Below, piece after piece: positions 23,330 to 32,734 of a DNA stretch of 33,963 bases; within the stretch, counting starts at the first letter, position 1; each line of letters starts with the position of its first letter. This stretch comes from Nitrososphaerota archaeon. Its GTDB lineage: Archaea > Thermoproteota > Nitrososphaeria > Nitrososphaerales > Nitrosopumilaceae. The translations under genes were made by a program, and so were the position numbers. The stretch covers positions 1-33,963 of the forward strand of contig DAHUYT010000008.1 in the NCBI GenBank assembly GCA_027315065.1, given 5' to 3'. Below the pieces are notes generated by a model. The model ran no database searches, was not told the DNA's origin, and was given only the letters and a program-made list of their open reading frames with translations.

Positions 23330-24613
23330 TTGAATTTGGACTTACCACGTGGGATGAGAGACATAGAGCCCAGGGAATCGGTCGCAATAGAATATGTTAG
23401 ACAGAAGTTCATGGAAACTGCAAACTTGTTTGGATTTCAATTCATGGAGCCTTCTCCAATAGAACTTGTCTCAGTGATAGAAACAAAGAGCGGACCTTCT
23501 ATAAGAAATGAAATTTACTATTTTACAGACAAGGGAGATAGAGAAATTGCTTTACGTTTTGACTTTACAATAGGTCTCACCAGGTATATGACATCTCAAA
23601 AATCAATGAGGCTTCCTGCAAAGTTTTGTACTTTTGGAGGTGTATGGAGATATGACGAGCCACAGAAAGGACGGTACAGATTCTTCCATCAATGGGATGT
23701 AGAGATATACGGAGAACCTAGTGTAGAATCTGATGCAGAAATAATAGATTTCACCTCCAAGTTTTTTTCAAACCTCAAACTTGAAAATATTGTAATTGAC
23801 ATATGTAATCGAGAATTAGTTGAATCATATGTGAAAAATATCTTCAGGACTGATTTGCCTGATACAATAAGTGATATTCTGAGAGCCATGGATAAGACAC
23901 AAAAGAAGAGAAAACAGGAGATAATTAAGGAATATCAAGAAAAAGGATATTCGATTTCTGACTTGGAACTAGTTTTAGAATTTTCTCAAATTAAGGGGAT
24001 TCCACAAGAAATTGAGAAAATGATCGATACAAGCAAGCTCAAAAACTGGGATAATATGCTGCAACTATTTGAATCATTAAAAAATAGAGGCGTAGAAAAT
24101 GTCAGAGTAAACTTTGGAATTGTGCGAGGGCTTGATTATTACTCTGGAATTGTTTTTGAGGTATTTGACAGCGGCTCAGACTTGGGAGCACTTGTTGGTG
24201 GCGGTCGTTATGACACATTAACAAAAGCATTTGGACGAGACGATATGGGTGCAACTGGTGCTGCAGGTGGCGTGGAACGCATAATAAATTCATTAGAGAA
24301 GCAAGGAATTACAAGTCTATTAAATAATGAAGAACATGTGTGGGTAGCATCTGTCAATGATGAAATGAAGAAAATTGCCATTAGCATTGCATCTGCCCTC
24401 CGGCTCAAAGGTATACCATCTGAGGTGGATTTGGCAGGCAGGTCACTTAGGAAACAAATGGACATGGCATCAAATTCCAAGTACGTGATAATAATAGCTC
24501 CAAAGGAGTATGGTGAAAAATCGGTTCTAGTCCGTAACATGAAGGATGGTTCTGAAAAACAGGTTAAACTTGATTCTCTTCTAAATGAACCGCGATCTAG
24601 TCTTCAACTTTGA
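23330..24613 (+). CDS. hisS: Histidyl-tRNA synthetase
   Basis: A class II aminoacyl-tRNA synthetase of 427 residues. LPRGMRDIEP opens the protein; motif 2 surrounds ALRFDFTIGLTRYM and YDEPQKGRYRFFHQWDVE; the histidine-specific loop FGIVRGLDYYSGIVFEVF and motif 3 GGGRYDTLTKAFGRDDMGATGAAGGVER follow. The C-terminal anticodon-binding domain begins about residue 335. Start is TTG 23330. The 3' end overlaps the convergent aIF6 gene by 17 nt. Confidence 0.96.
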   Translation: MNLDLPRGMRDIEPRESVAIEYVRQKFMETANLFGFQFMEPSPIELVSVIETKSGPSIRNEIYYFTDKGDREIALRFDFTIGLTRYMTSQKSMRLPAKFCTFGGVWRYDEPQKGRYRFFHQWDVEIYGEPSVESDAEIIDFTSKFFSNLKLENIVIDICNRELVESYVKNIFRTDLPDTISDILRAMDKTQKKRKQEIIKEYQEKGYSISDLELVLEFSQIKGIPQEIEKMIDTSKLKNWDNMLQLFESLKNRGVENVRVNFGIVRGLDYYSGIVFEVFDSGSDLGALVGGGRYDTLTKAFGRDDMGATGAAGGVERIINSLEKQGITSLLNNEEHVWVASVNDEMKKIAISIASALRLKGIPSEVDLAGRSLRKQMDMASNSKYVIIIAPKEYGEKSVLVRNMKDGSEKQVKLDSLLNEPRSSLQL

Positions 24614-25268
24614 ATGCCTTTGTAAGCATCACTAGTTCAGGACCGTTTGTAAGTGAACCAACTACCATGGATTTGTTGTTTGCTAGTATTCCTGAAGAGA
24701 CAAAAGGGGATCCACCATTGATGGTGGCAGGTTCAATCTCTACTCCTAGAACTTGGGATATGGTTCTGACATCTTCTTCTTCAGTTGCAGGATGTATGAC
24801 TCCACCGCGGGAATTGGCCTTTGCCATGGCGCCGCTTTGTTGGTATCCTGCAACTTTCTTTCTTATCACCTCTATTCCAAGAACATCTTCAACTTTTTTT
24901 ACATATTCAGATGGAATCAGCGGTGACATTATTCCGCCTTTGTCATTTACGCATATCAGATTGCCTATAGCTGTATGCTTTGTATCAAGTATGTCCACAT
25001 TAAGACCGGTTGATTTTTTTAGATGAACTACCTCTTCCTCAAGAGAATTTCGTGGCAATAATATTCCATTGTTGTTCACCACCATTAGAACTCCAAGAAG
25101 TCTAGTATTAGCTACTGATGTGAAGACATGATCGGTTTTGAGGAATTCGCACAAATTTTCAACTTTTGTTGTAGCAAAACCATTTGGAATAAAGACAAAA
25201 CTGTCATTACATTTTGCATAAATGCCTACATTAGGGCTACGATATACATCATACTTGAAAATTCCCAC
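24597..25268 (-). CDS. eif6: Translation initiation factor aIF6
   Basis: The 223-residue pentein-fold protein binds the large ribosomal subunit and prevents subunit joining. Repeats of the fold are visible, e.g. NVGIYAKCNDSFVFIPNG, VVNNNGILLPRN, VNDKGGIMSPLIP, KANSRGGVIHPATEEED and PFVSSGILANNKSMVVG. The GTG at 25268 is the start. Length is typical. Confidence 0.95.
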   Translation of the reverse strand: MGIFKYDVYRSPNVGIYAKCNDSFVFIPNGFATTKVENLCEFLKTDHVFTSVANTRLLGVLMVVNNNGILLPRNSLEEEVVHLKKSTGLNVDILDTKHTAIGNLICVNDKGGIMSPLIPSEYVKKVEDVLGIEVIRKKVAGYQQSGAMAKANSRGGVIHPATEEEDVRTISQVLGVEIEPATINGGSPFVSSGILANNKSMVVGSLTNGPELVMLTKAFKVED

Positions 25269-25397
25269 TGCTTACAACCAATTTCTGAAAGATATGAATT
25301 TATCTTGTATGAATAACTATCAAGTTATAGGGACCTGAATTCATCATATGACTTATCGCTCTACTTGGTTGTCGTTTGCCAGTGTTCTTGTATACAC

Positions 25398-25405
25398 TTT
25401 AAATA
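25398..25405 (+). promoter_or_regulatory. TATA box of first ferredoxin
   Basis: TTTAAATA is centred 27-28 nt before the ATG at 25429. The same octamer at the same distance precedes the second ferredoxin. Confidence 0.6.
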
Positions 25406-25428
25406 AGTAGAAATATTTCTGCAATACG

Positions 25429-25875
25429 ATGCCAATAGATCCAAATTTTCCTAAGAGCCATAAAGTTGAAAAAAAATTCAAGGATCCATCAAGTGAAAGT
25501 TACTATCTAGTTTGGGGACCTGGACGTCTTGCAGAGGCGGCATCAGATCCAAAAGTCATTACTGATTACAAGGCAATAGGTGAAGAACTCCAACCTATGG
25601 GAGTACATGGAACATACGTCGCAGTAGATTGGGATTCTTGTATAGCTGACGGGATATGTCTATTGAGTTGCCCCGTAAAAGTATTTGAGTGGTACAAAAA
25701 TCCCGGAGAGACAGGCAGAAATGATAGAAGAGACTTTACTGATAAGGCAAGTCCCGTACAGGAAGCTAATTGTATTTGGTGTATGGCATGCGTAGAAGTT
25801 TGTCCGACAAAAGCAATCAAAGTTGATCAGGCAAATCAAGAAATTCACGAAAAAGAGATCGCTAATGTATCTTAG
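25429..25875 (+). CDS. Zinc-type seven-iron ferredoxin, copy 1
   Basis: The 148-residue ferredoxin has Cys71-x5-Cys77-x3-Cys81-Pro (CIADGICLLSCP) and Cys115-x2-Cys118-x2-Cys121-x3-Cys125-Pro ([12 protein letters not shown]). Asp replaces the missing Cys in the first motif, as in [3Fe-4S][4Fe-4S] ferredoxins of Sulfolobus and Thermoplasma, whose CIADG...CP...VFxW and N-terminal DPN motifs it shares. In those proteins an N-terminal extension binds zinc through three His and one Asp. Here His60 in GVHGT is retained, but the two upstream His are absent (YYLVWG). It probably carries electrons for 2-oxoacid oxidoreductases or similar enzymes. The transcript is likely leaderless. Confidence 0.85.
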   Translation: MPIDPNFPKSHKVEKKFKDPSSESYYLVWGPGRLAEAASDPKVITDYKAIGEELQPMGVHGTYVAVDWDSCIADGICLLSCPVKVFEWYKNPGETGRNDRRDFTDKASPVQEANCIWCMACVEVCPTKAIKVDQANQEIHEKEIANVS

Positions 25876-25892
25876 TTCAAGATATGTCTAGG

Positions 25893-26455
<563 letters not shown>

Positions 26456-26573
26456 AATTTTTCGTCTTTTTTATTTTTCTTAACTGTCATGAGATATTGT
26501 ACAAATACTTGTTATTTGCCAAATAGCGGTTATTCTTAAACAAATTTTAACAAGTCTTCTCTGAAAAAGTATT

Positions 26574-26657
26574 GCAGAGGTCGCCTAGCCCGGCATGGCG
26601 TGGGCCTTGAGAGCCTATGTGCGCAAGCACGCGGGGGTTCAAATCCCTCTCTCTGCG
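26574..26657 (+). tRNA. tRNA-Ser (anticodon TGA)
   Basis: GCAGAGG at the 5' end pairs with TCTCTGC at the 3' end, with discriminator G. The anticodon loop CTTGAGA carries TGA, and a long variable arm (about TGTGCGCAAGCACG) marks a class II tRNA. The T-arm is GGGGGTTCAAATCCCTC. CCA is not encoded. Confidence 0.92.
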
Positions 26658-26823
26658 CTTAATTCTGTTATTCACCTCCATGTACAAGAAAATATCTTCG
26701 TTTGACTCGTTTACCCTGGTCTCATATGTCTTTATGCCTAATCTACAACGCGTCACACCAAATGGTTTGCCAGTATGTATGTCATAATATTCATGATGCC
26801 ATGGTGACTGAAAGAGATTCTAG
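26658..26823 (-). other. Coding-like open frame without start
   Basis: The minus strand is open from a stop near 26823 through this gap into the tRNA-Ser gene. The translated part has protein-like composition (EYYDIHTGKPFGVTR, TYETRVNESNEDIF) but no ATG, and it cannot end before the tRNA. It may be the remnant of a gene cut at the tRNA 3' end. I do not recognise a family. Confidence 0.25.
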
Positions 26824-26876
26824 ATTTTTGGTATCTTAAAAAATACACATAACAAACACTTCTGACATCATTCTAA

Positions 26877-27130
26877 AGGAGATAGAGGCATTAATTTTGA
26901 AAAGAAAAAAGATTGAGAGCAATTTTGAATTCCTCCAAGAAAATCTTCTTGATAAAAAGAAGAGTACCATAGACTCAGCAAACTGGGAAGGCTGGAAGCT
27001 TTTAAAAGCTTGGGATGTGATGAGTTAAAAGAGATCATCAGGTATATAGATGAAAAATGTCTGGCTTTGAAAAGACTCGAGCGTGAATTGAAAAAAATAA
27101 CTGCCAGTAGATCTGACCAAATATATAATT
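26877..27130 (+). pseudogene. Possible frameshifted small coiled-coil gene
   Basis: Two overlapping frames look coding. The first runs through LKEIEALILKRKKIESNFEF and ends at 27028; the second, shifted at the A/G-rich tract near 26950-26965, runs through RLEAFKSLGCDELKEIIRYI and LKRLERELKKIT. Joined at the tract they give one charged helical protein of about 80 residues. Neither frame has a good start (TTG only). The second frame then runs antiparallel into the DUF488 gene, so the end is unclear. Function unknown. Confidence 0.3.
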
Positions 27131-27157
27131 CTAAAATAATTTTAGGATTATCGAATT

Positions 27158-27502
27158 CTATTTTTTTAGGATCTCGCTTAGCGCTATCACGTTATTATGC
27201 TGTTCATCTTTTGCAGAGTAGAGAAGCGTAATGGTCTTTTTTTCTTTTTCAATCTTTTTTAGCTCCCCGATAAGTTCAGTTTTTTCTTTTAACTCATTTC
27301 TGTACTTGGACTTGAAACGCTCCCATTTCTTTGGATCGTGTAAGAACCATTTTCGTAATTCGTTAGACGGGGCGATCTCTTTTAACCAAAGATCGATTTT
27401 AGCCTCTTCTTTGGAAACTCCTCTGGGCCATAATCTATCGACAAGAATTCTATACCCGTCCTCTTTGGAGGGCTTTTCGTAGGATCGTTTTATCTTTATC
27501 AT
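27158..27502 (-). CDS. DUF488 family protein (YeaO-like)
   Basis: The 114-residue protein has the DUF488 signature: [54 protein letters not shown] and TLLYSAKD near the end. The family is widespread in bacteria and archaea but its biochemical role is not settled. The ATG at 27502 overlaps the stop of the upstream gene by 4 nt, so the two form a coupled pair. Confidence 0.88.
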   Translation of the reverse strand: MIKIKRSYEKPSKEDGYRILVDRLWPRGVSKEEAKIDLWLKEIAPSNELRKWFLHDPKKWERFKSKYRNELKEKTELIGELKKIEKEKKTITLLYSAKDEQHNNVIALSEILKK

Positions 27503-28086
27503 TGAATCACGGATGATCCAGACGTATCATCTAAGGTTTCGCTGTTATTCAGAATGCTTTTAGATTTTGTCTTTTTGTTGGCATTTTGAGTATGATCGAA
27601 ATTTTCATAAGCATTTTCAGTATCATGTATTGTTTTCACAAATTGTTTATCTTGTTCGTAAATGAACTCAGATCCAGTTGATTGAAGCCTTACATGAACA
27701 CCATACATATCTGCTATATTTTGTGTCCAGGTGGATACATAGTCTCTCCAGATTCCAAAATTCTGCTGGTATTGCGTAGCAGAATAAGAGTAAACAAAGT
27801 CTAGATTTCGTATTGACTGGATTAGGTTTTTTGATAATAGATCTGATTGTTCAGCTGTAGCTTTTTGATAACTCGCAGGAATGTATTTCCAAGCAGTTTT
27901 TCTCTGCATGTCAAGCCATAGTAAAAGAAATTTACGAAATTCTTCAATATTTTTGGAATTTGACTCGGTGCACATATTTCCTAAATGCGATGATATCAGG
28001 CAGGCCTCGTCTAATGTCTCTAAACATCTCTGAGTTAGATTATTGTAATTGATATCAGATTTAGTTTTATCGCCAGTTAACTGCAT
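27499..28086 (-). CDS. Unknown 195-residue helical protein
   Basis: The chosen start is ATG 28086: a TATA-like TAAATA at 28111-28116 lies about 28 nt upstream, giving a leaderless transcript. Upstream in-frame codons to TTG 28149 are less likely. The protein is mainly helical, rich in aromatic residues ([38 protein letters not shown]) and has a Ser/Thr/Asn-rich tail. I do not recognise a family; the aromatic helical pattern faintly recalls PhaE-type PHA synthase subunits, but no phaC is nearby and I would not claim this. It is coupled to the DUF488 gene. Confidence 0.6.
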   Translation of the reverse strand: MQLTGDKTKSDINYNNLTQRCLETLDEACLISSHLGNMCTESNSKNIEEFRKFLLLWLDMQRKTAWKYIPASYQKATAEQSDLLSKNLIQSIRNLDFVYSYSATQYQQNFGIWRDYVSTWTQNIADMYGVHVRLQSTGSEFIYEQDKQFVKTIHDTENAYENFDHTQNANKKTKSKSILNNSETLDDTSGSSVIQ

Positions 28087-28167
28087 GGTATAACAATCTC
28101 GTTTCAGGCATAAATACATTGACACAGCATTGCAATAAAATGCAATCAAAAGTTTGATCCACCTCTG

Positions 28168-28327
28168 CTATTCCAAATCATCTAACATCTTCAAGCAATA
28201 GTCACATACGGGATATCAATTATATTATCTTCATACTCTGCCTTGCATTTTTTACATGTGTGCTTTGGGCTTTTTCCTATCTAGTTTTTCTAATGATGAT
28301 ATCAACATTCTCTTTCAGATTTACCAT
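28168..28327 (-). pseudogene. Zinc-ribbon gene broken by two frameshifts
   Basis: Read on the minus strand from ATG 28327, the first frame gives about 16 residues (MVNLKENVDIIIRKTR) and stops. A second frame then carries KHTCKKCKAEYEDNIIDIP, with one CxxC, and a third frame carries VCDYCLKMLDDLE and a stop at 28168-28170, with the second CxxC. Put together, the three pieces form a small zinc ribbon of about 50 residues. Two indels are needed, so it is either a decayed gene or poorly determined sequence. The neighbouring 28328-28588 holds no supported gene. Confidence 0.4.
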
Positions 28328-28588
28328 TATGACTGTATTTACCGTTCATTGGTAGGATAAAACTTGGTAAAATTGCCATTTTCAGTTGAACTTACTCTTG
28401 TTATTACTGTGTCATACTTGGACAAGAGAAAGAAAGAGAGGTTGAAGGTAGTCGATGAATCACTGTGTATCTGGCATGTCATTTTGCTGGAACATGTAAG
28501 ACCATGTATGCCCAAAAGGGGCAGATTCAGCAAATGGCAATACAATTGTTACGAGGGTATTTGTTAGGCTTTAACAAATGATATGGAT
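28328..28588. other. Gap without supported gene
   Basis: A 67-codon frame from TTG 28364 exists on the plus strand, but its composition is not convincing and another frame across 28450-28580 looks equally protein-like. No promoter or RNA gene is recognised. Confidence 0.3.
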
Positions 28589-30391
28589 TCAATCTCGTTC
28601 TGATTTCTTCGAGTCTCTGTGAACCTTTCCAAGTTTCTCATGTATTTGATCCCTGAAAATTGTTAATCCTATCCTTTTTGCATATGGCTGCCCCTTTGCA
28701 AATGATTCTGCCATATTTTTCATGAATTTGATGTCAACCTTTGGAGGCATTGGAGGTTCAAACGGATCTACGTATGCTTCTACAATGGTTGGCTTGGTTT
28801 GCGACATGGCCTCATGAATCACATTTTTAACTTCACTTGGTTCTCTTATGGAATAACCTTTTCCACCGCAAGCTTCGGCAAACTTTGCAAAATCAATTGG
28901 AGAAAACTCTATGCCATATTCAGGATTTCCAAGGAATGCCATCTGCTCCCATCTTATCATTCCCAAGATGTCATTTTTTATGATAATTACTTTGATTGGC
29001 AGATTGTATTTCACAGCTGTAGCAAATTCACCCATTAACATGGTAAACCCGCCATCTCCTACAAACGCCACCGACTGCCTATCTGGAAATGCAATCTGTG
29101 CAGCTATTGCATATGGCAACCCGCATGCCATGGTAGCAAGAGTACCTGAAAGCGAAAATTTCATTCCCTTTCTGAGATCGATATGACGTGCAGCCCAGAT
29201 CGTATTGGTTCCACTATCAACTGAAATTATTGCATTGTCAGCCAATTCTTCCGAAACAGCTGTTGCAATTAATTGTGGTTTGATTGGTTTGGCAGTAGGG
29301 TCAGCCGAATGCATTAGTTTGTTCCACTTTTTCATTGCCTCCTGTTTTGATTTGAGAAACTTGTCATCTTTTTGACGTAAAAGTGGTAGAATCTTTGTAA
29401 GGGTTAGTTTTGCATCTCCAACAAGTCCTACCTCAACAGGATAACGCAAGCCAATCCTGTCTGGAAATATGTCGATTTGTATCCCTCTTGCATTTCCAGG
29501 TTTTGGTAGGTATTCGATATATGGAAAAGATGTGCCAATCATTAACAGAGTGTCTGCCTCAGTCATAGCATCACTTGCAGGTTCGGTTCCAAGCAGACCA
29601 AGGCCGCCTATATTGTAAGGATCATCATCAGAAATGACTGCCTTTCCAAGCAATGCCTTTACTACGGGGGCAGCAAGTTTTCTGGCAATTGCTGTTACCT
29701 CATCACCTGCATTTAGAGCTCCCTGCCCTACCAACAAAACTATCTTGTTTCCAGAATTAAGAATTGTCGCTGCCTTTTCAAGCAAGATAGTATCTGGAAT
29801 CCTGTTGATGGTTGTTGGAGAAAGCAGATGTGCGGTGTGACCGCCAACATTGTGTTTTGTGTATTCTCCTTTTAGTTTCCTTTCTTGGGTGTCAATTGGA
29901 ATTGTGATGTGACTTACCCCTCTCAAGGCAAGAGCATTCCTGCATGCAATGTCTATTACAGACTCTGCATGTTCTGGACTGTTTATCATATTATTGTAAA
30001 CTGTGACATCTGAAAACAACTGCAACAGATTGATATCCTGTTGATATTTTGTGCCCATCATATCTGAGTAAGTATTACCAGTTATTGCAATTACTGGTGC
30101 TCCATCTGCTTTGGCGTCGTACAATCCCGTTAAAAGGTGAGTAGCACCTGGTCCAGAGGTTACAACACAGGCACCAAGCTTGCCGGTGTATTTGGCATAT
30201 GCACATGCCATAAAGGCTGCAGACTCTTCGTGCCTGACTAGGATAAACCTGATCTTTTCTTTGCGGCGTCGTAATGCCTCGATTACCCCATTAATACCAT
30301 CACCAGGCAATCCAAAAATCACTTCAACTCCCCATCGAAGCAAACCCTCTACAACAATATCTGCAGTTCGCAGTCCCTCGTATTCATTCAT
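28589..30391 (-). CDS. ThDP-dependent pyruvate oxidase/acetolactate synthase-like enzyme
   Basis: A 600-residue ThDP enzyme with the three usual domains. The Pyr domain starts IVVEGLLRWGVEVIFGLPGDG and has the catalytic Glu in VRHEESAAFMA. The central domain follows (about 190-340). The PP domain has FVGDGGFTMLMGEFATAVKY and KNDILGMI, the GDG...N cofactor motif. The C-terminus (DPFEPPMPPKV) matches the PoxB-like branch more than acetolactate synthase, and no ilvN-like regulatory subunit is adjacent. It could oxidise or decarboxylate pyruvate; quinone-linked PoxB enzymes have a membrane-binding C-terminal helix, and the end here is basic and helical. Single gene, with ATG 30391 as start. Confidence 0.82.
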   Translation of the reverse strand: MNEYEGLRTADIVVEGLLRWGVEVIFGLPGDGINGVIEALRRRKEKIRFILVRHEESAAFMACAYAKYTGKLGACVVTSGPGATHLLTGLYDAKADGAPVIAITGNTYSDMMGTKYQQDINLLQLFSDVTVYNNMINSPEHAESVIDIACRNALALRGVSHITIPIDTQERKLKGEYTKHNVGGHTAHLLSPTTINRIPDTILLEKAATILNSGNKIVLLVGQGALNAGDEVTAIARKLAAPVVKALLGKAVISDDDPYNIGGLGLLGTEPASDAMTEADTLLMIGTSFPYIEYLPKPGNARGIQIDIFPDRIGLRYPVEVGLVGDAKLTLTKILPLLRQKDDKFLKSKQEAMKKWNKLMHSADPTAKPIKPQLIATAVSEELADNAIISVDSGTNTIWAARHIDLRKGMKFSLSGTLATMACGLPYAIAAQIAFPDRQSVAFVGDGGFTMLMGEFATAVKYNLPIKVIIIKNDILGMIRWEQMAFLGNPEYGIEFSPIDFAKFAEACGGKGYSIREPSEVKNVIHEAMSQTKPTIVEAYVDPFEPPMPPKVDIKFMKNMAESFAKGQPYAKRIGLTIFRDQIHEKLGKVHRDSKKSERD

Positions 30392-30785
30392 AAAATAATG
30401 ATTCTGAACTCAGATAAGAATATTTTTTTGATTACCACCATATTCTAGCAGCATATTTTCACGTAAAAAATTAGGATGCCCTAAAACTGTCAGCGTTTAA
30501 ATAAGAAAAACGACCTATTATACCCTGATTTCTAACATGATTCCATAAAATATTGTAAAATGTTTGAGTGAAAGGTGTAAAGGCTCGGTTGTAACTGATG
30601 ATGACAAAACAAACAGAGATGCTCGGGACACTCGCTATCTGGGGAAATGAAACAGGCATTTGACAGGTTTACCCCGTCATACCAGCATTTCATAAAACTG
30701 ATTGACTGAGGGTTGCAAGTTGTATTCTTGAATATTGCAAAACCAAGTCCTGTATTCTTGAGGTTTACAGAGCTACCTCTCTGTA
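30392..30785. other. Gap with possible decayed gene fragments
   Basis: No intact gene. On the plus strand around 30555-30640 one frame reads CKGSVVTDDDK with two nearby Cys, and around 30670-30705 another reads PAFHKTD after a frame carrying TGLP. Both resemble pieces of a TFB transcription factor (zinc ribbon and the conserved T-G-x-P-x-S-L region), but stops and shifts interrupt them. This is a weak resemblance. Confidence 0.25.
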
Positions 30786-31739
30786 TTACTTGCCTATTTT
30801 TCCCAGTTCTGCTAAAAGGGCGGAAAGTTGAATCTCAGGGTTGGCCCCTATTATGAGTCGATAATCATATTTGGCAATCGATTCCAAAATATCTGAAAGA
30901 TGATCCGTCTTTAGTTTGTAACATTCTTCATTAAGATATTTTAGGAAATCCGACTCGGACATTCCATATATCTTGATGAGTTCAACCATCTTGTTTCTTG
31001 CATCTGTCAACTTTCCAGACAGTGCAATCTTTAAGATCTCTCCTACATCACTAATCTTTGCAAGTCCGGCAGATGCCTTTACATTATCTTCATTTACTAT
31101 TCCAAGGCTTGCAGTTGCCTGTAACATATTGATAGAATGTCGCATATCTCCTTCTGAATACAAATATAGTGCTTTCAGACCATCCTTGTTGTACTTGATT
31201 TTTTCTTTTTTACAAATTTCTTCTAGGTATCCTGTTATCTCTTCCTCGGAGATCCTAGTGAATTTGAATACGGCACATCTACTTTGAAGCGGCTCTATAA
31301 TTTTTGATATATTATTTGCAATCATGATAAACCTGCAATGACCTGCTGTGTCTTCTATGATTCTCCTAAGAGCGGTCTGAGCATCAGCAGTCATTTCATC
31401 TGCTTCATCTAGTATGACAAGCTTGAACGGTATTTTGGTGTCTAGTCCTGAGAACCTTGCAAATTTTTTTACTCTGTCTCTTACCATGTTTATTCCTCTT
31501 TCATCTGAAGCGTTCAACTCTAGAGTATATTCTCTCCATGAATTCCCTAGAATTTCTCTTGCAAGACATAGGGAAGTGGTGGTCTTACCAATACCTGCTG
31601 ATCCAGAGAACATCAAATGTGGCATCTCAGATATGTTTTTTAAAAGAGATTTCAGACTGCCTATTATCTCTTTCTGGTTTATTATGGATGATAGTTTCAT
31701 CGGGCGGTATTTTTCAACCCACATGAAGGATTCGGTCAT
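30786..31739 (-). CDS. rfcS: Replication factor C small subunit
   Basis: A clamp-loader AAA+ ATPase of 317 residues. WVEKYRPMKLSSIINQ is the RFC box II start; Walker A is FSGSAGIGKTTT (with Lys52), where the usual G-P-P-G-T is changed to G-S-A-G-I. Walker B is VILDEADEMT, followed by SRCAVFKF (sensor/SRC motif) and a C-terminal collar domain. It loads PCNA with RfcL. Start ATG 31739 has a strong Shine-Dalgarno GGAGG 4 nt upstream. It is convergent with nothing and stands alone here. Confidence 0.94.
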   Translation of the reverse strand: MTESFMWVEKYRPMKLSSIINQKEIIGSLKSLLKNISEMPHLMFSGSAGIGKTTTSLCLAREILGNSWREYTLELNASDERGINMVRDRVKKFARFSGLDTKIPFKLVILDEADEMTADAQTALRRIIEDTAGHCRFIMIANNISKIIEPLQSRCAVFKFTRISEEEITGYLEEICKKEKIKYNKDGLKALYLYSEGDMRHSINMLQATASLGIVNEDNVKASAGLAKISDVGEILKIALSGKLTDARNKMVELIKIYGMSESDFLKYLNEECYKLKTDHLSDILESIAKYDYRLIIGANPEIQLSALLAELGKIGK

Positions 31740-31999
31740 ATGGTCCTCCTCTTTGCCCTACTAATAAAATTTAACAGGCAAAAAAGCGCATACTAACGCT
31801 CGGGCAGGCCATTTGAAGTGACCAGCACATGCCAATATTTTTTATAAAAAAGGGTAATGAATTCTTGTCTTGCTTTTTCCATGGGGTATTTTATAGGTAA
31901 TTCACTTCTATCTTATAGTATCATTGTTGTTTCGTGAGGTAAAACAAGATTGGTTGAGATGTAATAGTGCATTTTGTTAGTAATTACTCAAATGTCCTA
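31740..31999. other. Gap, rfcS leader and AT-rich sequence
   Basis: Contains the rfcS Shine-Dalgarno (31744-31748 on the minus strand) and an AT-rich promoter-like stretch near 31758-31768. A 29-codon frame on the minus strand (31793-31882, starting MEKARQEFITLFYKKYW) cannot be excluded but is unsupported. TATAAAATA at about 31888-31896 is another possible box. Confidence 0.3.
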
Positions 32000-32734
32000 T
32001 TATTGTTGGTGACAGATTGTACTTTTATGACATGACATGTCAGAGATCGGCGTTTCAAAATCAGTAACATGAGCTCCAGTAAGGTTAGCATCATGCATAA
32101 TACTGGACGCAGCATACGCATCTTGAAGGTTAGCTCCTGCTAGGACAGCATTTGACAAATTAGCACCTGCTAGCCATGAATATGACAGGTCGGCATTTTG
32201 AAAATTAGTACCTACAAAAACAGCATTACCTGCCCAGATGTGAGAAAAATTTACACCTGACAGATTAGCACCTGAGAGATTGGCATACATAAACGTGGAA
32301 CCGTCAAACTTGGCGCCGCGAAAATCAGCATTGATAAGGTCTGCACCATAGAAATCCGACCATTGAATATTGGACATCTGTAAATTGGCTCCTGAGAGAT
32401 CTGCATTATTAATATTAGCGTTTTGCATATTTGCCCCTTGAAGGTTAGCGTCTGCTAGGTTTGTACCGTATAATCTCGCACCTACCAGATCAGCTCCTGA
32501 TAGATTAATTCCTGACAGATTCTGAAATGTTAGATCAATCCCATGCAGATTACAATTTGACCAATCACTATTTTGAGATAGTTGACCAGAACATGGTTTG
32601 TAAGTTTGCACTGTGCTTGATTTCATATTGTTGTTTTTCTGTATCAATGCATTTGATACAGGAATGGCTGATACTGCAATAGATGCCATCAAGATTGCTG
32701 TTAATAGTAACACCACGGGTAACTTTAATGACAT
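32000..32734 (-). CDS. Secreted pentapeptide-repeat protein
   Basis: Starting at ATG 32734, the product has a signal peptide (LPVVLLLTAILMASIAVSAIP) and then about 150 residues of tandem pentapeptide repeats of the A(D/N)LxX type, e.g. LSGADLVGARLYGTNLADA, with Asn and Asp in the usual positions. Such repeats fold into a right-handed square beta helix. A Cys pair before the repeats (PCSGQ, SNCNLHG) and another at the end (MSCHKSTICH) may form disulfides outside the cell. An in-frame ATG 48 nt upstream would spoil the signal peptide. Role unknown; cytosolic members protect gyrase, but a secreted one likely acts at the surface. Confidence 0.8.
   Translation of the reverse strand: MSLKLPVVLLLTAILMASIAVSAIPVSNALIQKNNNMKSSTVQTYKPCSGQLSQNSDWSNCNLHGIDLTFQNLSGINLSGADLVGARLYGTNLADANLQGANMQNANINNADLSGANLQMSNIQWSDFYGADLINADFRGAKFDGSTFMYANLSGANLSGVNFSHIWAGNAVFVGTNFQNADLSYSWLAGANLSNAVLAGANLQDAYAASSIMHDANLTGAHVTDFETPISDMSCHKSTICHQQ

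Noticed and set aside
28364-28567. 67-codon frame from TTG
   Set aside because: No ribosome site or TATA box, unconvincing composition, and a competing frame over the same bases.
31793-31882. 29-codon frame upstream of rfcS
   Set aside because: The nearest TATA-like box is too close to its ATG and nothing else supports translation.
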